Shown: positions 53,611-62,464, counted from the stretch's first letter. The stretch is 64,000 nt of DNA from an uncultured Eubacteriales bacterium (GCA_949747515.1 CATKFO010000051.1:1-64000), one strand, 5' to 3'. The notes: generated from the letters alone by a model not told the origin. Numbers and translations: made by a program.

Positions 53611-54744
53611 TTATAAGGTCAGATCCTTTATAATATACTCCGCGATGTCGTCGGCGGCGCGGCGCGGAATAAATTCTTCCTGCCTCGCCATAATACGGCC
53701 GCACAAAGCTTCGTCTTCGGCAAGTCCCACGGCAAGCTCCGCTGCGTTTACGTTTTCAGAAAATAATGACAACCCGTTCTCAGAAAAAAACTTTGCGTTC
53801 ATAGTTTCGCATCCAGGAATAGGATCGGTATGAACGAGCGGCGTCTTCTTAACCGCCGCTTCGGAGCTGGTAAGTCCGCCGGGCTTTGATAATAAAACGT
53901 CGCACGCGTCCATGTACAAAGGAACTTCCGTAGTAAACGGAATAGCCACCGCTCGCTCGTCTCCCTTGAAAGACGATTCTATATTGTTACGGAGTTCTTC
54001 ATTTCTTCCGGTCATTATCAAAACGCGGATAACCGTTTCACAAGTGTCAAATCTTGAGCGAGCTTTCGCTCTTTCAAGAATTTCACGAGAGAGAGAAACG
54101 ACGCTTCCAAAGCCCATACTTCCAGTCATTACTAAAAATATAAGTCCGTTTTCCGGCAAACCAAGCTTTTTCCGAGCTTCTGTTCGATCTGTTTTACCGT
54201 AAAATTTAGCCGATACGGGAATTCCCGTAGGAACTAGCTTTTCGCGAGGTATCCCTCGAGCCGCAAACTCGTCCGTAAGCTTTTCATGGGGAATAAAGAA
54301 TATGTCCGGCTCGGTTTCTTCCCAAAAAGGGATGCAAGTGTAATCGGTAGCGACGCAATATGATTTCGGAGTACTCTCTCCGCGCCTTCGCAGTCTTGTG
54401 ATCATTTCCGCCGGGAATAAATGAGGCATCACTACCGCGTTGAATCCCCCTTCCTCGATATACTTTCCAAGACGAGACGCGTTGCGAGCGTTCGCGTAAT
54501 ATACGGGAGATTTAAATCTTGGAGAGCTTATGGCGCGACCCGCTTTATATATGGTTCCAAATACAGACGGACATTTGGAAACCATGCCCACATAACAGCC
54601 GCTGGTAACGCGGGACGTGCTTCCAAAAGACAGAGCGTCTACCATCTCGCACTCGACTCCGCGTCTGCCAAACGCTTCTTTAACGGCAAGCCCGGCGGAA
54701 TTGTGTCCCTGACCGGTATTGCACGATAATATCAGAATTCTCAA
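53611..54744 (-). CDS. GT28/MGDG-synthase-like glycosyltransferase
   Basis: A 377-residue glycosyltransferase of the diacylglycerol glucosyl/galactosyl-transferase group. The N-terminus ILSCNTGQGHNSAG is the acceptor-side signature, YTCIPFWEE and IPHEKLTDEF follow, the donor half has MTGSMGFGSV, and SKPGGLTSSEAAV binds the UDP-sugar. It likely adds a sugar to diacylglycerol at the inner membrane face, making membrane glycolipid or a lipoteichoic-acid anchor. Start TTG 54744 has GGGAGGAG 7 bases before it. It begins 18 bases after azlD. Confidence 0.88.
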   Translation of the reverse strand: MRILILSCNTGQGHNSAGLAVKEAFGRRGVECEMVDALSFGSTSRVTSGCYVGMVSKCPSVFGTIYKAGRAISSPRFKSPVYYANARNASRLGKYIEEGGFNAVVMPHLFPAEMITRLRRRGESTPKSYCVATDYTCIPFWEETEPDIFFIPHEKLTDEFAARGIPREKLVPTGIPVSAKFYGKTDRTEARKKLGLPENGLIFLVMTGSMGFGSVVSLSREILERAKARSRFDTCETVIRVLIMTGRNEELRNNIESSFKGDERAVAIPFTTEVPLYMDACDVLLSKPGGLTSSEAAVKKTPLVHTDPIPGCETMNAKFFSENGLSLFSENVNAAELAVGLAEDEALCGRIMARQEEFIPRRAADDIAEYIIKDLTL

Positions 54745-54762
54745 TATAATCTCCTCCCTTGG

Positions 54763-55065
54763 TTATATGATTAAGGCCTCTACAATCAGGGCCGCAAGAC
54801 AACAAGCGACGGCGACTTTTAAAAGTCCAGCTCCCCTCGCGGCAAGGACGATACCGATAACGAGAGCCGCGGTTCCCGCCCACGGAGTACGCGTAGCTTC
54901 AATAATAGCAGGGACGGTCATTACAGATAACGTCGCGTACGGCACGTAATACAGAAAAGATCTGACCGTGCGGTTTTTGATTTCTCCTCGTATTAGTATA
55001 AGAGGAAGAATTCTCACCGCGTAGGTCGCCGCCGCCATAACGAGTATGTATATCCATGGATTCAT
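54763..55065 (-). CDS. azlD: AzlD-family small membrane subunit
   Basis: A 100-residue protein with four hydrophobic helices and the AzlD pattern (ILVMAAATYAVRILPLIL, FLYYVPYATLSVMTVPAI). AzlD partners AzlC in branched-chain amino-acid (or analogue) export. It lies 52 bases after azlC on the same strand. Confidence 0.9.
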   Translation of the reverse strand: MNPWIYILVMAAATYAVRILPLILIRGEIKNRTVRSFLYYVPYATLSVMTVPAIIEATRTPWAGTAALVIGIVLAARGAGLLKVAVACCLAALIVEALII

Positions 55066-55117
55066 ATATACGGCCCTGCCTTTCTGCGTTTTCTGCGAAA
55101 TTTATTTTTATATGCTT

Positions 55118-55831
55118 TCAGTCTTCATCCCATACTTCCGGCACGGGTTTGATTATTGCGGCTGCAAGAGATATCGCGACAGTCAGAACTATAGTTACGA
55201 TACCGGGCGAAATCTTAGCTAATACGGGAACGAACCGAGCGACCGAGCTCAGTGCGAAAGACGCGGCTACTACGGCCGCTACCGCGCGCCTTTTAATCGC
55301 CGGAGGAACGACGATTGCGAGAAACATTCCGAAAAGGCCGACCGAAAGCGCGCTTACTGCGAACTCAGGTAAAAGATTCCCTGCGAGAGCGCCGATAAAA
55401 GTTCCTATAGCCCATCCAGGGATCGTCGGAAGCATCGTTCCGTAAGCGTAAGCAGGTTCAAGATATCCGTCCCGCGAAACGTTAACGGCAAATATCTCGT
55501 CCGTCAGATCAAAGCCGACGAGCAACCTGTGAAAAAACGGAGAATTCGGGGCGAATTTCTGACTTAGCGTACAGGACATGAGCAAATATCGAGCGTTCGC
55601 TACAATTTCCATCAGCGCCGCCTCGGCATATCCCGCCCCGGCCGCGTAAAGCGAGAAAGCGGCATACTCTCCTGCGGAAGCGTTACACAACAAACTTGCC
55701 GTCGCCGCCTGCGCGGCTGAAAATCCAGCTTCGCCCGCCGCGATGCCGAGCGCAAACGCAACCGCAAAATAGCCGAGACCAATTGGAATCCCGTCCCGTA
55801 TTCCCTTTCCGAAAAGAATCGTTTTGCTCAT
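55118..55831 (-). CDS. azlC: AzlC-family branched-chain amino-acid exporter subunit
   Basis: A 237-residue inner-membrane protein with about six transmembrane helices. GIRDGIPIGLGYFAVAFALGI, then NARYLLMSCTLSQKF and VGFDLTDEIFAV are the AzlC signatures. Together with AzlD it forms a branched-chain amino-acid exporter. It is first in the leftward azlC-azlD-glycosyltransferase-membrane protein-mnmG series, with a good promoter upstream. Confidence 0.92.
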   Translation of the reverse strand: MSKTILFGKGIRDGIPIGLGYFAVAFALGIAAGEAGFSAAQAATASLLCNASAGEYAAFSLYAAGAGYAEAALMEIVANARYLLMSCTLSQKFAPNSPFFHRLLVGFDLTDEIFAVNVSRDGYLEPAYAYGTMLPTIPGWAIGTFIGALAGNLLPEFAVSALSVGLFGMFLAIVVPPAIKRRAVAAVVAASFALSSVARFVPVLAKISPGIVTIVLTVAISLAAAIIKPVPEVWDED

Positions 55832-55902
55832 AACAGTCTCCGCTTGTCAAAATCCGTTTATCATTAAACGGCAAATCTTCTTTATATTCATAGCTTCTCT
55901 TT

Positions 55903-55931
55903 ATTATATATTTATTTCCTAAGGATTTCAA
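55903..55931 (-). promoter_or_regulatory. Promoter of the azlC operon
   Basis: Minus strand TTGAAA (complement of 55926-55931), 17 bases, TATAAT (complement of 55903-55908), about 70 bases before azlC. Confidence 0.8.
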
Positions 55932-56019
55932 GGTGCAAATATATTACAAAAAGTAAAAACGCAATATTTAAAAAAATATAAAAATATTATTTTAATTGCG
56001 AGTAAGAAAATAAAACGCG

Positions 56020-56048
56020 TTGACAACCGACGTTTTGTCATATATAAT
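56020..56048 (+). promoter_or_regulatory. Promoter of the queuosine-salvage operon
   Basis: TTGACA (56020-56025), 17 bases, TATAAT (56043-56048). Transcription would start near 56055, right at the riboswitch. Confidence 0.88.
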
Positions 56049-56054
56049 TATACG

Positions 56055-56117
56055 TACGGCAGTTCGTAACCATCCTGCCGCGAAAGGCCGCGGCTTTTCG
56101 AAATCAAAACTAAGGAG
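56055..56117 (+). promoter_or_regulatory. preQ1 riboswitch aptamer (candidate)
   Basis: Stem P1 pairs CGGCAG (56057-56062) with CTGCCG (56075-56080). The loop TTCGTAACCATC resembles preQ1-I loops, and an A-rich tail leads into AAAACTAAGGAG (56106-56117), the typical 3' end. Between P1 and the tail an extra hairpin (CGAAA/TTTCG, about 56080-56100) is inserted, which is unusual for preQ1-I and reminiscent of larger preQ1 classes. The downstream genes (queuine lyase-like, queuosine precursor transporter) support the ligand assignment. Confidence 0.72.
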
Positions 56118-56144
56118 ATAAAGAGCGAGGCGTAAGCCCCGCCG

Positions 56145-56173
56145 CGTCCTTATGCGGTTAAGGACGTTTTTTT
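56145..56173 (+). terminator. Riboswitch-controlled terminator
   Basis: CGTCCTTA (56145-56152) pairs with TAAGGACG (56159-56166), then seven T. TAAGGA of the aptamer tail (56111-56116) can pair with TCCTTA (56147-56152) instead, giving an antiterminator. So ligand binding, which occupies the tail, should favour termination. Confidence 0.8.
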
Positions 56174-56178
56174 GTTTT

Positions 56179-56874
56179 ATGGAACGATACTGTAAAATCC
56201 TTGAAAAAAGGAAAAGAGAAATCGTCCTTCTTCGAGGGACGGGATGCGCTTACAAGAGGTGCGCGTTTTGCGACTATTACGACGACGGGCGCGAGGATGG
56301 AGAGGCTAATTTTGCCCTAAATCGCGCTGTGCTGGAGAAGGTTACCGGAGAATTTGGAGAGCTGGAGGTAATAAACAGCGGTTCCGTATTCGAGCTTGAC
56401 TCCGGTACCTTACGGCTAATCCGAGAAATATGCCGTGAAAAAAGCGTTTCCACGGTACATTTTGAATCCCACTATATTTATCGTCAAAAAATACCTCGGC
56501 TCCGGGCGGAATTTTCCGGAATCGACTTGAAAATGAAACTGGGTCTTGAAACCTTTGATTTTGATTTTCGTGAAAACACGCTCAAAAAGGGAATTTCAGA
56601 GTATTCTCCAGAAGAGATCGCACGAAACTTCAACGAAGCTAATTTTTTGTTCGGACTTACAGGACAGACGTTGTCGTCTATGAAACGGGATATCGATTTG
56701 GGACTGCGCTTCTTCGAACGAATTTGCATTAATATAATGTGTGAAAATTCCACGGATCTAAAGCCGGACAAAGATGTGATCGAAGTCTTTATGAAAGGTA
56801 TATATCCGGCAATAAAATACGACGATAGAGCGGATATATTGCTTAACAACACAGATTTCGGCGTCGGAGACTAA
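56179..56874 (+). CDS. Radical SAM protein, probable queuine lyase (QueL-like)
   Basis: A 231-residue radical SAM protein. The cluster motif is in GTGCAYKRCAFCDYYDDG, with Cys spaced Cx4Cx2C rather than the usual Cx3Cx2C. The later TIM-barrel strands (VINSGSVFEL, MKLGLETFDF) are visible. Next to a YhhQ-type transporter and behind a preQ1-type leader it is best read as a queuosine salvage enzyme like the clostridial queuine lyase, which frees queuine for re-insertion into tRNA. ATG 56179 is used; the ATG at 56152 lies inside the terminator hairpin. No strong ribosome binding site is visible (AAGGA 14 bases away). Confidence 0.7.
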   Translation: MERYCKILEKRKREIVLLRGTGCAYKRCAFCDYYDDGREDGEANFALNRAVLEKVTGEFGELEVINSGSVFELDSGTLRLIREICREKSVSTVHFESHYIYRQKIPRLRAEFSGIDLKMKLGLETFDFDFRENTLKKGISEYSPEEIARNFNEANFLFGLTGQTLSSMKRDIDLGLRFFERICINIMCENSTDLKPDKDVIEVFMKGIYPAIKYDDRADILLNNTDFGVGD

Positions 56875-56909
56875 ATTTTCTATTCCAAATTGAAAGGTGT
56901 TTTTTTATT

Positions 56910-57626
56910 ATGACAAACGAGCTTTTACTTATCGGTTCGGTTATATTTATATTTTCTTCGGCTCTTTTGGCTTATAAGTTTTTCGGCAGGACGGGACTTT
57001 ACTGTGTTTCTGCCGTCGCTACTATTCTTGCAAACGTGGAAGTTTTGATTCTTGTCCGCGCCTTCGGCATGGAGCAGACGCTTGGGAACGTACTATTCGC
57101 CGTTACGTTTCTCATCACGGACATTCTGTCGGAATGCGAAGGAAAAAAATATGCTAACAGGGCGGTGTTCGTAGGAATATTTTCGTCGGTGTTCTTTCTC
57201 TTTCTTTCGCAAAGCTGGCTTTTATATACTCCGTCGGACGCCGACTGGGCCATGAGCTCGATATCGGCTATATTTTCAAACACGCCGAGGATGCTTTTGT
57301 CGTCGCTGGCCGTTTATTCGGTCAGCCAAATATTCGACGTTTGGCTATACCACAAGTGGTGGAAATTTACCGAGCGCAGATTCGGAGATAAAAGACGGTT
57401 TTTATGGCTGAGAAACAACGGATCTACTTTGGTAAGCCAGATATTAAACACTCTTTTATTTACAATCCTTGCATTCTGGGGAGTTTACGACGTCCCGACA
57501 ATCGTTTCAATATTTGCGTCGAGCTATGTTATTTATATTTTTACATCTCTGCTCGACACGCCTGCGGTTTATATTGCAAGAAAAATAAGCGACGGTAAGA
57601 AAGCTGCGGATTGTTCCGCTCGATAA
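56910..57626 (+). CDS. VUT/YhhQ-family queuosine precursor transporter
   Basis: A 238-residue membrane protein with about six helices. The family marks are FLITDILSECEGKKYANRAV, LYHKWWK and WLRNNGSTLVSQILNTLLF. YhhQ/QPTR proteins import preQ0, preQ1 or queuine. It lies 35 bases after the radical SAM gene, in the same riboswitch-controlled unit. AAAGG precedes the ATG. Confidence 0.92.
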   Translation: MTNELLLIGSVIFIFSSALLAYKFFGRTGLYCVSAVATILANVEVLILVRAFGMEQTLGNVLFAVTFLITDILSECEGKKYANRAVFVGIFSSVFFLFLSQSWLLYTPSDADWAMSSISAIFSNTPRMLLSSLAVYSVSQIFDVWLYHKWWKFTERRFGDKRRFLWLRNNGSTLVSQILNTLLFTILAFWGVYDVPTIVSIFASSYVIYIFTSLLDTPAVYIARKISDGKKAADCSAR

Positions 57627-57760
57627 TATGCTTGGCGTTTGCAGCCGCGAATGTTTGGGACTGCGTCTGGCGTTCGTCTGACTTCCCGCGAAAGAAAATA
57701 TCGATTCTCTAATAAGATTTTTGAGAAAAAAGACTTGTCGTCATAATTTTTTCGCGAGGC

Positions 57761-57877
57761 TTTGTTTCGTTAAGCTTCAAACGAAGCGTAGTTGAATCCC
57801 GCTTCGTTAGTGTTTTGAAGTAAAACTTTCCTACAGATATGCATGCTTGCGCTTCTCAAAATGAAGAGCTTGCGCCG
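57761..57877 (-). repeat. Dispersed repeat, copy 2 (inverted to copy 1)
   Basis: The reverse complement matches 49944-50056. The surrounding 57627-58036 region has no credible coding frame. It ends near the hairpin at 58037-58084. Confidence 0.8.
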
Positions 57878-58036
57878 ATCTACGCCTTAACTTTTGTTTA
57901 AACCTGAAAAAAAGACAGTCGTTTATATGTCGTTCGGCGCGGGCGAGAGAACATACGACTTAGCGCGAGGCGTTATAATCGCTTAAAACGTCAAAACTTT
58001 GAATAGATATTTCCTCATAAACAAAACCACAATAGA

Positions 58037-58084
58037 AAAATTCCTCCTATGGCGTCAAAAATAAGCTGACAAAGGAGGAATTTT
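58037..58084 (-). terminator. Perfect 12-bp inverted repeat, likely convergent terminator
   Basis: AAAATTCCTCCT (58037-58048) is repeated inverted as AGGAGGAATTTT (58073-58084), loop 24 bases. Leftward it ends in TTTTTC, so it can end the glycyl-radical operon; its arms also carry an anti-ribosome-binding-site sequence. It sits about 185 bases after the adh stop. Confidence 0.6.
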
Positions 58085-58269
58085 ATGGTTAGTAAAATAC
58101 AAATGCTGCTTTGTACGAAAATATGAAAAAGAGTCTAAGAAAGAGTTGCCATGCAGAAAAGAAACCTATGGTAATTCAAATCTCATATATATGAGCGCAT
58201 ATGCGTCTACAGCGACAGTTTATACAACTAAAAATAAAACTAAACGCCGTCCGCCCTATTTGAAACGAT

Positions 58270-59385
58270 TCAATAATCCCCGTTTTGCTTTTCTGAAACC
58301 AGCATCGTTTTAATATTGTTTCCGGAGAGGGCGTCCTCGAACGCAAGATTGATCTCGTCTATTGTATAACGCGCGCCCAGCCGCAGTATCTTTTCGTGCA
58401 GATCCCGGCGCTCGCTCAAAAATTCGAGATAAAGACGAACGTCTATCATTGAATACTGCGAAGAACCTATTATATGAAGGGCCTTAAACGTGATCGTCTG
58501 CGGCTGTATCCGCACGGCGCCGCTATTGCTGTACTGGCCGGGAATCAGATATACTCCGCGATTTCTCAAAATGTCCATTCCCTGAGGAACTGCTGAAACG
58601 GCTCCGGACGCTTCAAAGCACAAATCTACTCCAAGACCTCCGTTTTCGCAGAGCAAACGCTCGGTCACAGATTCGGCTCCCATTTTCGTAAGGTTGAATA
58701 CGTCGTCGGCTCCAAGCTCACGCGCGAGCGCCTCTCTCTTATCGTTGCTTCCGGCGGTAATAGCGTATACTGATTCAATTCCTATCGCCTTAAGATACAT
58801 TACGGCAAAGCACCCTACGGGGCCAAGACCCTGCACGACGGCGACCTTTTTTTCGCTTAACTTTACTCCAGCCTGCTCGGCGAGCCTGAACGAATGAACG
58901 GCGGTGGGGCCGGGGCATGCGAACGTGGCGACCATTACAGGATCAAGATCTTCGGGAATTTTTATTAAATTTGTCAGCGGAGTATAGTTTACTTCGACGT
59001 ATCCTCCGTACAAATACGGCGCAGTTTCTATACTTCCGCCGTTAGTTACCGCCATATTAACGCAGTTAGCGTCGTCGCCGGTTTTGCATAGAAGACATTC
59101 TCCGCATGGAACCGCTATGTCGGCGATAACGTTGTCTCCGATTTTAAGTCCATACGCCGCCGCCTCGTCTTCGTCGCAGTCTTCAAGCCTTCCCACAAAC
59201 TCGTGCCCTATAATTGTCGGAGGCTCGACGTCCAATTTTCCATTATGAAAATGAACGTCCGTTCCGCAGATTCCGCTGGCGATCAGACTTGAACGTCCGT
59301 ATCCCGCCGGCGTTTCCGTTATATTGAATTCACGCACTTCAAAAGGGGCGTGCGCTCCCATAAATACGGCTGCTTTAGCTTTCAT
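58270..59385 (-). CDS. Zinc-dependent alcohol dehydrogenase (MDR family)
   Basis: A 371-residue medium-chain dehydrogenase. Catalytic zinc ligands are in GICGTDVHFH and GHEFVG, four structural-zinc Cys lie in VPCGECLLCKTGDDANC, and the NAD(P) site is VVQGLGPVGCFAV. The substrate is an alcohol or polyol not inferable by sequence. A perfect AAAGGAG site precedes the ATG. It is third in the operon with a glycyl radical enzyme and its activase, so it likely oxidises or reduces the product of that enzyme. Confidence 0.92.
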   Translation of the reverse strand: MKAKAAVFMGAHAPFEVREFNITETPAGYGRSSLIASGICGTDVHFHNGKLDVEPPTIIGHEFVGRLEDCDEDEAAAYGLKIGDNVIADIAVPCGECLLCKTGDDANCVNMAVTNGGSIETAPYLYGGYVEVNYTPLTNLIKIPEDLDPVMVATFACPGPTAVHSFRLAEQAGVKLSEKKVAVVQGLGPVGCFAVMYLKAIGIESVYAITAGSNDKREALARELGADDVFNLTKMGAESVTERLLCENGGLGVDLCFEASGAVSAVPQGMDILRNRGVYLIPGQYSNSGAVRIQPQTITFKALHIIGSSQYSMIDVRLYLEFLSERRDLHEKILRLGARYTIDEINLAFEDALSGNNIKTMLVSEKQNGDY

Positions 59386-59412
59386 TATTTTATCTCCTTT
59401 ATATCGGTAGTT

Positions 59413-60186
59413 TTATCTCTCGACCGTTACCGAAAAATTTTCGTTGAAAATAGACTTTATCTCTTCGATACGTTTTTCGGATAACGGTTCCGTATCGCGA
59501 AAAGCGTACGTCGATTCCATAGCGTCGTACTTGCTTGATGCCATTCGATGAAAAGGAAGCAAATCCACGGTTTTCACGCCTATGCTGGCAAGTAATTTCT
59601 CGCTCTTTTTCAGTGAATCGTCGTCTGAGTTTACCCCGGGTATCAGCGGTATTCGGACATGGACGTCCGCGAGAGACGATACAAGCCTTTTTAAATTGCC
59701 GATTATCAGATGAAAGTCCCCTCCCACTGTCTCTGCGCAAACCCTTTCGTCCGGAGTTTTTAAGTCGTAAAAAAAGCAGTTCGCATAGGGCAGGACCTCC
59801 TCGAAATTCTCCCACGGCACGCCTCCCGCCGTATCGATCAGGGTATGAATTCCAAGCTCGCGAAGTCGTTTGCAAAGCTCCGCTACTTCGCGCGCCTGAA
59901 GCATAGGCTCGCCTCCGCTTATTGTAATTCCCCCTCCGCTGGAGCTATAGAAGTCAGCGTCCTGCATAACGGCTTCGATAATCTCGTCTATCTTCATACG
60001 GATCCCGTAAGAAACAGTCTTGCCGCTTCCGGCGTATACAAGCGTCTGAGGATACGGCGACACAGTTTCTGGGTTGTGGCACCATGGACATCGCAGATTA
60101 CAGCCTTTAAGAAAAATCGTGCTTCTTATCCCCGGGCCGTCCCCGGTTGAAAAAAACTGGATATTGGAAACGTTAAGCTCAGTCAT
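59413..60186 (-). CDS. Glycyl-radical enzyme activating protein
   Basis: A 257-residue radical SAM activase that installs the glycyl radical on the enzyme coded upstream. CNLRCPWC is the cluster motif, with TGDGPGIRSTIFLKG before it and ISGGEPMLQ after it. The ferredoxin-like insert with two extra [4Fe-4S] clusters, common in activases of diol or choline-type enzymes, is absent, so it is the minimal PflA-like form. ATG 60186 is chosen (GGAG 6 bases upstream) over ATG 60198. Confidence 0.92.
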   Translation of the reverse strand: MTELNVSNIQFFSTGDGPGIRSTIFLKGCNLRCPWCHNPETVSPYPQTLVYAGSGKTVSYGIRMKIDEIIEAVMQDADFYSSSGGGITISGGEPMLQAREVAELCKRLRELGIHTLIDTAGGVPWENFEEVLPYANCFFYDLKTPDERVCAETVGGDFHLIIGNLKRLVSSLADVHVRIPLIPGVNSDDDSLKKSEKLLASIGVKTVDLLPFHRMASSKYDAMESTYAFRDTEPLSEKRIEEIKSIFNENFSVTVER

Positions 60187-60234
60187 ACTCGACTCCATAA
60201 TTTACGTTGAGTTCGCCGCTTTTCGGGCATATCT

Positions 60235-62418
60235 TTATTCCTGCTGAGTCCGGCTCAGTATATCCTCCTGAACAGCCCTCTCAAGCGTTACGTAATAAGC
60301 GGAAAATCCGGAAACGCGCACTACGAGATCGGAATATTTCTCCGGATGATCCATGGCGTCTTTAAGCGTCTCGCGTGAAGTGGCGTTGATCTGCATCTCC
60401 TGCCCTCCTCTTGCAAAGTACGTTCGGATAAGCGACGCGAGCTTTTCCCTCTTTCCGTCCGCGAACATACCGGGCGAGAACTTTTGATTCAAAACGGTAC
60501 CGCACGCCACCTGACCGTAATCTGGTTTTGTCACGCTTAATACGGTCGACGTAGGCCCGCGCGTATCCCGTCCGTAGGTCGGCGACGCGGCGTCGGACAA
60601 CGGTTCTCCCGCAAGGCGTCCGTCGGGAGTCGCGCCGATTTCTCGTCCGGCTGAAATATTATTGGTGTTCGCAGCCATAGCGATGTAAAAATATCCTCCG
60701 TCCGGAGTTCGGTATTTCTTAAATTCTTTTGATAGAAAATCTACGTACCACACGGCGTATTTATCCACGAAATCGTCGTTGTTTCCATACTTGGGCGCGC
60801 GGAGCAGAGTTTCTCTCAGCTTTTCGTATCCTTTAAAATTTGCGAGCATAGCGTCTCTAAGCTCTGCGAGAGTCGCCGTACCGTCTGCGAAGACAGTCTT
60901 CTCAATAGCCGCGAGAGAATCGCAAACCGTTCCGACTCCCATTACGGCGGCTCCGTGAACCGAACGATACTTGCTTCCTCCCATGTTAACGTCGAGCCCC
61001 TTTTCAATACAGCCGTCGCAGAAGCATGAGAGAAACGGAGTAGTAAGTTCCTCCGGACGCTCCTTTTTATTATGGGCGCAGAATCGTTCTACATATTTGC
61101 GCGCCCCGTCGGCGATCTGTTTTTCAAACTTTTTCATCAGATCGTCCATGGACGAAATATCGGAAACGTCGCCGGAGTCTATTCCCTCGCTTTTGCCGTC
61201 GTAAGAGACTCCGCCGTTAAAAAGATACTCGAAATACCTCGGCGTGTCGAAACGTCCGTCGCTCCACGGCGGCTGTTTTCCCGTTATAAAGTTTTCAATA
61301 CAGCCTACCATGGAATAGTTGTATATATCCGCTTCTTCATAACATCCGTAACGGCGGAGAGCCTCTATGTTTACCTCGTCGTTCATAAGAGCGGGATATC
61401 CGATACCTGTGCCGATAACCTTAAGACATGCGTCGAGAAATTCGTCCGGAGAACTTTGAGATATTCTCGCGGAAAGATTTGGGCCCGGAGTAGCGCAGCT
61501 CTTAACCGCTTCAAGAACAAGATAGCTTAGCTCGTTAACGTCGCTTGATCCGTCAGGCTTACTCCCTCCGACGCATATGTTTACTACGTCGTCGGCCCCT
61601 CCGTATGCTCTGTGCTCGTAGATCTTCATAAAGACGTTTTCAAGAAGTTCTTCCGCGAATTCCTCAGTCATTACGCCGTTATCTATATCGCGCCTGAAAA
61701 AAGGATACATATACTGATCTATTCTCCCGAGAGCCATGGCGTATCTTCCTTCTATGCAGTAGCAGGTGTGAATCATCCATACAAGCTGAAGAGCCTGAGC
61801 AAAGGTTTCGGGAATTCCCAGCGCCGCCCTACGGCAGTTTGAAGCTATCCAGTTAAGTCTGCCGCCGTCGTAGCCCTCGCGACCCACAAGTTCCTCGCAG
61901 CGATCAGAGTATTTAAGCAGTCTCGCGCGAAGACCCGAAAGCGCGGTCTCCATTGCCCCGAGGTATCTCAGTCGGTCTTCCTCTCCAGCATGAGCAGCTT
62001 TAGACGCTTCAATTCGAGAGAGCATGCCGGGCAGTCCTTCGCTGAGGACCGCTCCATAATCGGTTGAATAATGATCCGCGTTTGACCCAAAGCCTCTCTC
62101 AATATATTTACCCGAAATTTCGGAAGAACGCCGCCTGGTTTCCTCGTCTATATCCGTCATTACGTCGCGTATACTGCCGACGATATAATCGTTTTTAAAA
62201 ATATGAGGAACGGGCCTTTCAAACAACGTATATATAGCGTCCGCTCTTTGTCGGGCGTTATCTTCGCTGGTCGAGGAGAAGTAGCCCAAAGCTCTGAAAT
62301 AATCGGATTGCCATGAGCCGACGAACTTTTCACTGATCTCCCTCTTTAAATATTCGGTAGATTTTTTCATAATAACAATGCCTTTCTTCACTTTTGGCGC
62401 GTCGTCGTATGTCTGCAT
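60235..62418 (-). CDS. Glycyl radical enzyme (PFL-like), substrate unknown
   Basis: A 727-residue glycyl radical enzyme. The radical Gly is in RVSGFSAYYVTL, 24 residues from the C-terminus. The active-site Cys is in YSMVGCIENFITG, where Cys-x-Glu is the arrangement of dehydratase/lyase members rather than pyruvate formate-lyase (Cys-Cys). The length is somewhat short for the family (usually 770-850). ATG 62418 is chosen with AGAGGA 5 bases upstream; ATG 62370 is an alternative. It heads the operon with activase and alcohol dehydrogenase. The substrate could be a diol, a hydroxy acid or an amino-alcohol; the sequence does not decide. Confidence 0.88.
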   Translation of the reverse strand: MQTYDDAPKVKKGIVIMKKSTEYLKREISEKFVGSWQSDYFRALGYFSSTSEDNARQRADAIYTLFERPVPHIFKNDYIVGSIRDVMTDIDEETRRRSSEISGKYIERGFGSNADHYSTDYGAVLSEGLPGMLSRIEASKAAHAGEEDRLRYLGAMETALSGLRARLLKYSDRCEELVGREGYDGGRLNWIASNCRRAALGIPETFAQALQLVWMIHTCYCIEGRYAMALGRIDQYMYPFFRRDIDNGVMTEEFAEELLENVFMKIYEHRAYGGADDVVNICVGGSKPDGSSDVNELSYLVLEAVKSCATPGPNLSARISQSSPDEFLDACLKVIGTGIGYPALMNDEVNIEALRRYGCYEEADIYNYSMVGCIENFITGKQPPWSDGRFDTPRYFEYLFNGGVSYDGKSEGIDSGDVSDISSMDDLMKKFEKQIADGARKYVERFCAHNKKERPEELTTPFLSCFCDGCIEKGLDVNMGGSKYRSVHGAAVMGVGTVCDSLAAIEKTVFADGTATLAELRDAMLANFKGYEKLRETLLRAPKYGNNDDFVDKYAVWYVDFLSKEFKKYRTPDGGYFYIAMAANTNNISAGREIGATPDGRLAGEPLSDAASPTYGRDTRGPTSTVLSVTKPDYGQVACGTVLNQKFSPGMFADGKREKLASLIRTYFARGGQEMQINATSRETLKDAMDHPEKYSDLVVRVSGFSAYYVTLERAVQEDILSRTQQE

Positions 62419-62464
62419 TATATCCTCTATAATTTTGTTTTGCAATAGACTATTCTAATTTATC

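Noticed and set aside
58037..58084. Inverted repeat considered as an insertion-sequence end
   Set aside because: No transposase or matching partner repeat nearby; position and T-run fit a convergent terminator.
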